NCBI GenBank assembly: GCA_049792815.1
Contig: JBARBG010000129.1
Coordinates: forward strand, 1 to 5,189
Origin: DAIDKA01 sp049792815
GTDB lineage: Bacteria > Pseudomonadota > Gammaproteobacteria > Steroidobacterales > Steroidobacteraceae
Direction of reading: 5' to 3'
DNA length: 5,189 nucleotides
Positions within the stretch are counted from its first letter, which is position 1. Each line of letters begins with the position of its first letter. Made by a program: the position numbers and the translations under genes. Of the stretch, positions 5,008 to 5,189 are shown piece by piece. The notes beneath the pieces are model-generated. The model ran no database searches. It was not told the DNA's origin and saw only the letters and a list, made by a program, of their open reading frames with translations.

Positions 5008-5189
5008 TCAAATTGTTACGAAATCCAGGCGACCCGGAACGCCAAAATCCAGCGGCAGGCCGACGTAGTTTTCGGCCAGCGTGCGCATGGCGGCTTCCGA
5101 GTGCAGCAGGTAGTCGAGGTCGGCCTGTCGCAGCCTGGCCGCAATTTCTCCCTCATCGGACATGCGGTGCATCAGGGACGTAAACCACC
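5008..5189 (-). CDS. C-terminal end of an unrecognised protein (partial)
   Basis: An open - strand frame enters from the right edge and ends with TGA at 5010-5008. It gives 59 complete residues, ending LPLDFGVPGRLDFVTI. Before that lies an amphipathic helical stretch rich in Glu, Arg and Leu, including EIAARLRQADLDYLLHSEAA. No signal peptide, membrane segment or catalytic motif can be seen in the visible part, and I do not recognise the family. It is in the same orientation as the DUF6152 gene, 67 bases upstream of it. An exact TTGACA overlaps its stop codon (5011-5006), but I see no good -10 box after it, so it is unclear whether the downstream genes have their own promoter. Confidence 0.55.
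   Translation of the reverse strand, partial: WFTSLMHRMSDEGEIAARLRQADLDYLLHSEAAMRTLAENYVGLPLDFGVPGRLDFVTI

Noticed and set aside
5008..5189. Partial gene as a class II HMG-CoA reductase relative, because of an ENYVGLPL string
   Set aside because: The string is short and lies at the very end of the protein, whereas the similar pattern in that enzyme is near the N-terminus. No other motif supports it.

Overview
The window looks like chromosomal DNA of a GC-rich proteobacterium, most likely a gammaproteobacterium related to Xanthomonadales, Steroidobacterales or Nevskiales. The lineage is an inference. It rests on the C-terminal tail of a cysteinyl-tRNA synthetase followed by a Pro-Arg-His-Lys tRNA cluster with genome-encoded CCA ends, and on a DUF6152-type secreted protein with GC-rich codons.

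Layout. Bases 1-66 are the end of cysS (+). A promoter (68-96) with a GC-rich discriminator precedes four tRNA genes on the + strand: Pro(TGG), Arg(TCT), His(GTG) and Lys(CTT), ending at 578. The last 45 bases of tRNA-Lys, from the anticodon loop to CCA, recur as a direct repeat at 3728-3772 (44/45 identical by eye, the first 41 exact). The DNA between these copies has the architecture of a small integrative element in the 3' end of a tRNA gene. The tRNA copy at 503-578 is complete and the distal copy is a severed remnant whose discriminator base has changed. The core-to-core distance is 3194 bp, and no integrase or transposase is visible inside.

Element cargo. On the - strand (2599-746) lies a large secreted protein with a LolA-like N-terminal region, two retropepsin-type lobes (D284-T-G and D421-T-G) and a C-terminal PDZ domain. 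Diverging from it is a GntR/FCD regulator (2653-3303, +). A perfect 20-bp palindrome (2633-2652) ends at the base before the regulator's ATG and overlaps the predicted -10 boxes of both divergent promoters. The regulator has no Shine-Dalgarno sequence and its predicted transcription start is its own start codon, so a leaderless message is likely. A small XRE-type HTH protein (3378-3581, +), resembling a HigA-like antitoxin without its toxin, completes the cargo. The simplest model is a regulated protease module: the GntR protein represses itself and the protease through one operator, possibly released by a small carboxylate or metal ligand.

Right of the element the host chromosome resumes with a - strand gene set: the end of an unrecognised protein (5189-5008), a DUF6152 secreted protein (4940-4554) and a secreted protein with a Gly-rich linker (4521-3811). 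This set converges on the tRNA operon. All functional coupling described here is inferred from sequence layout.
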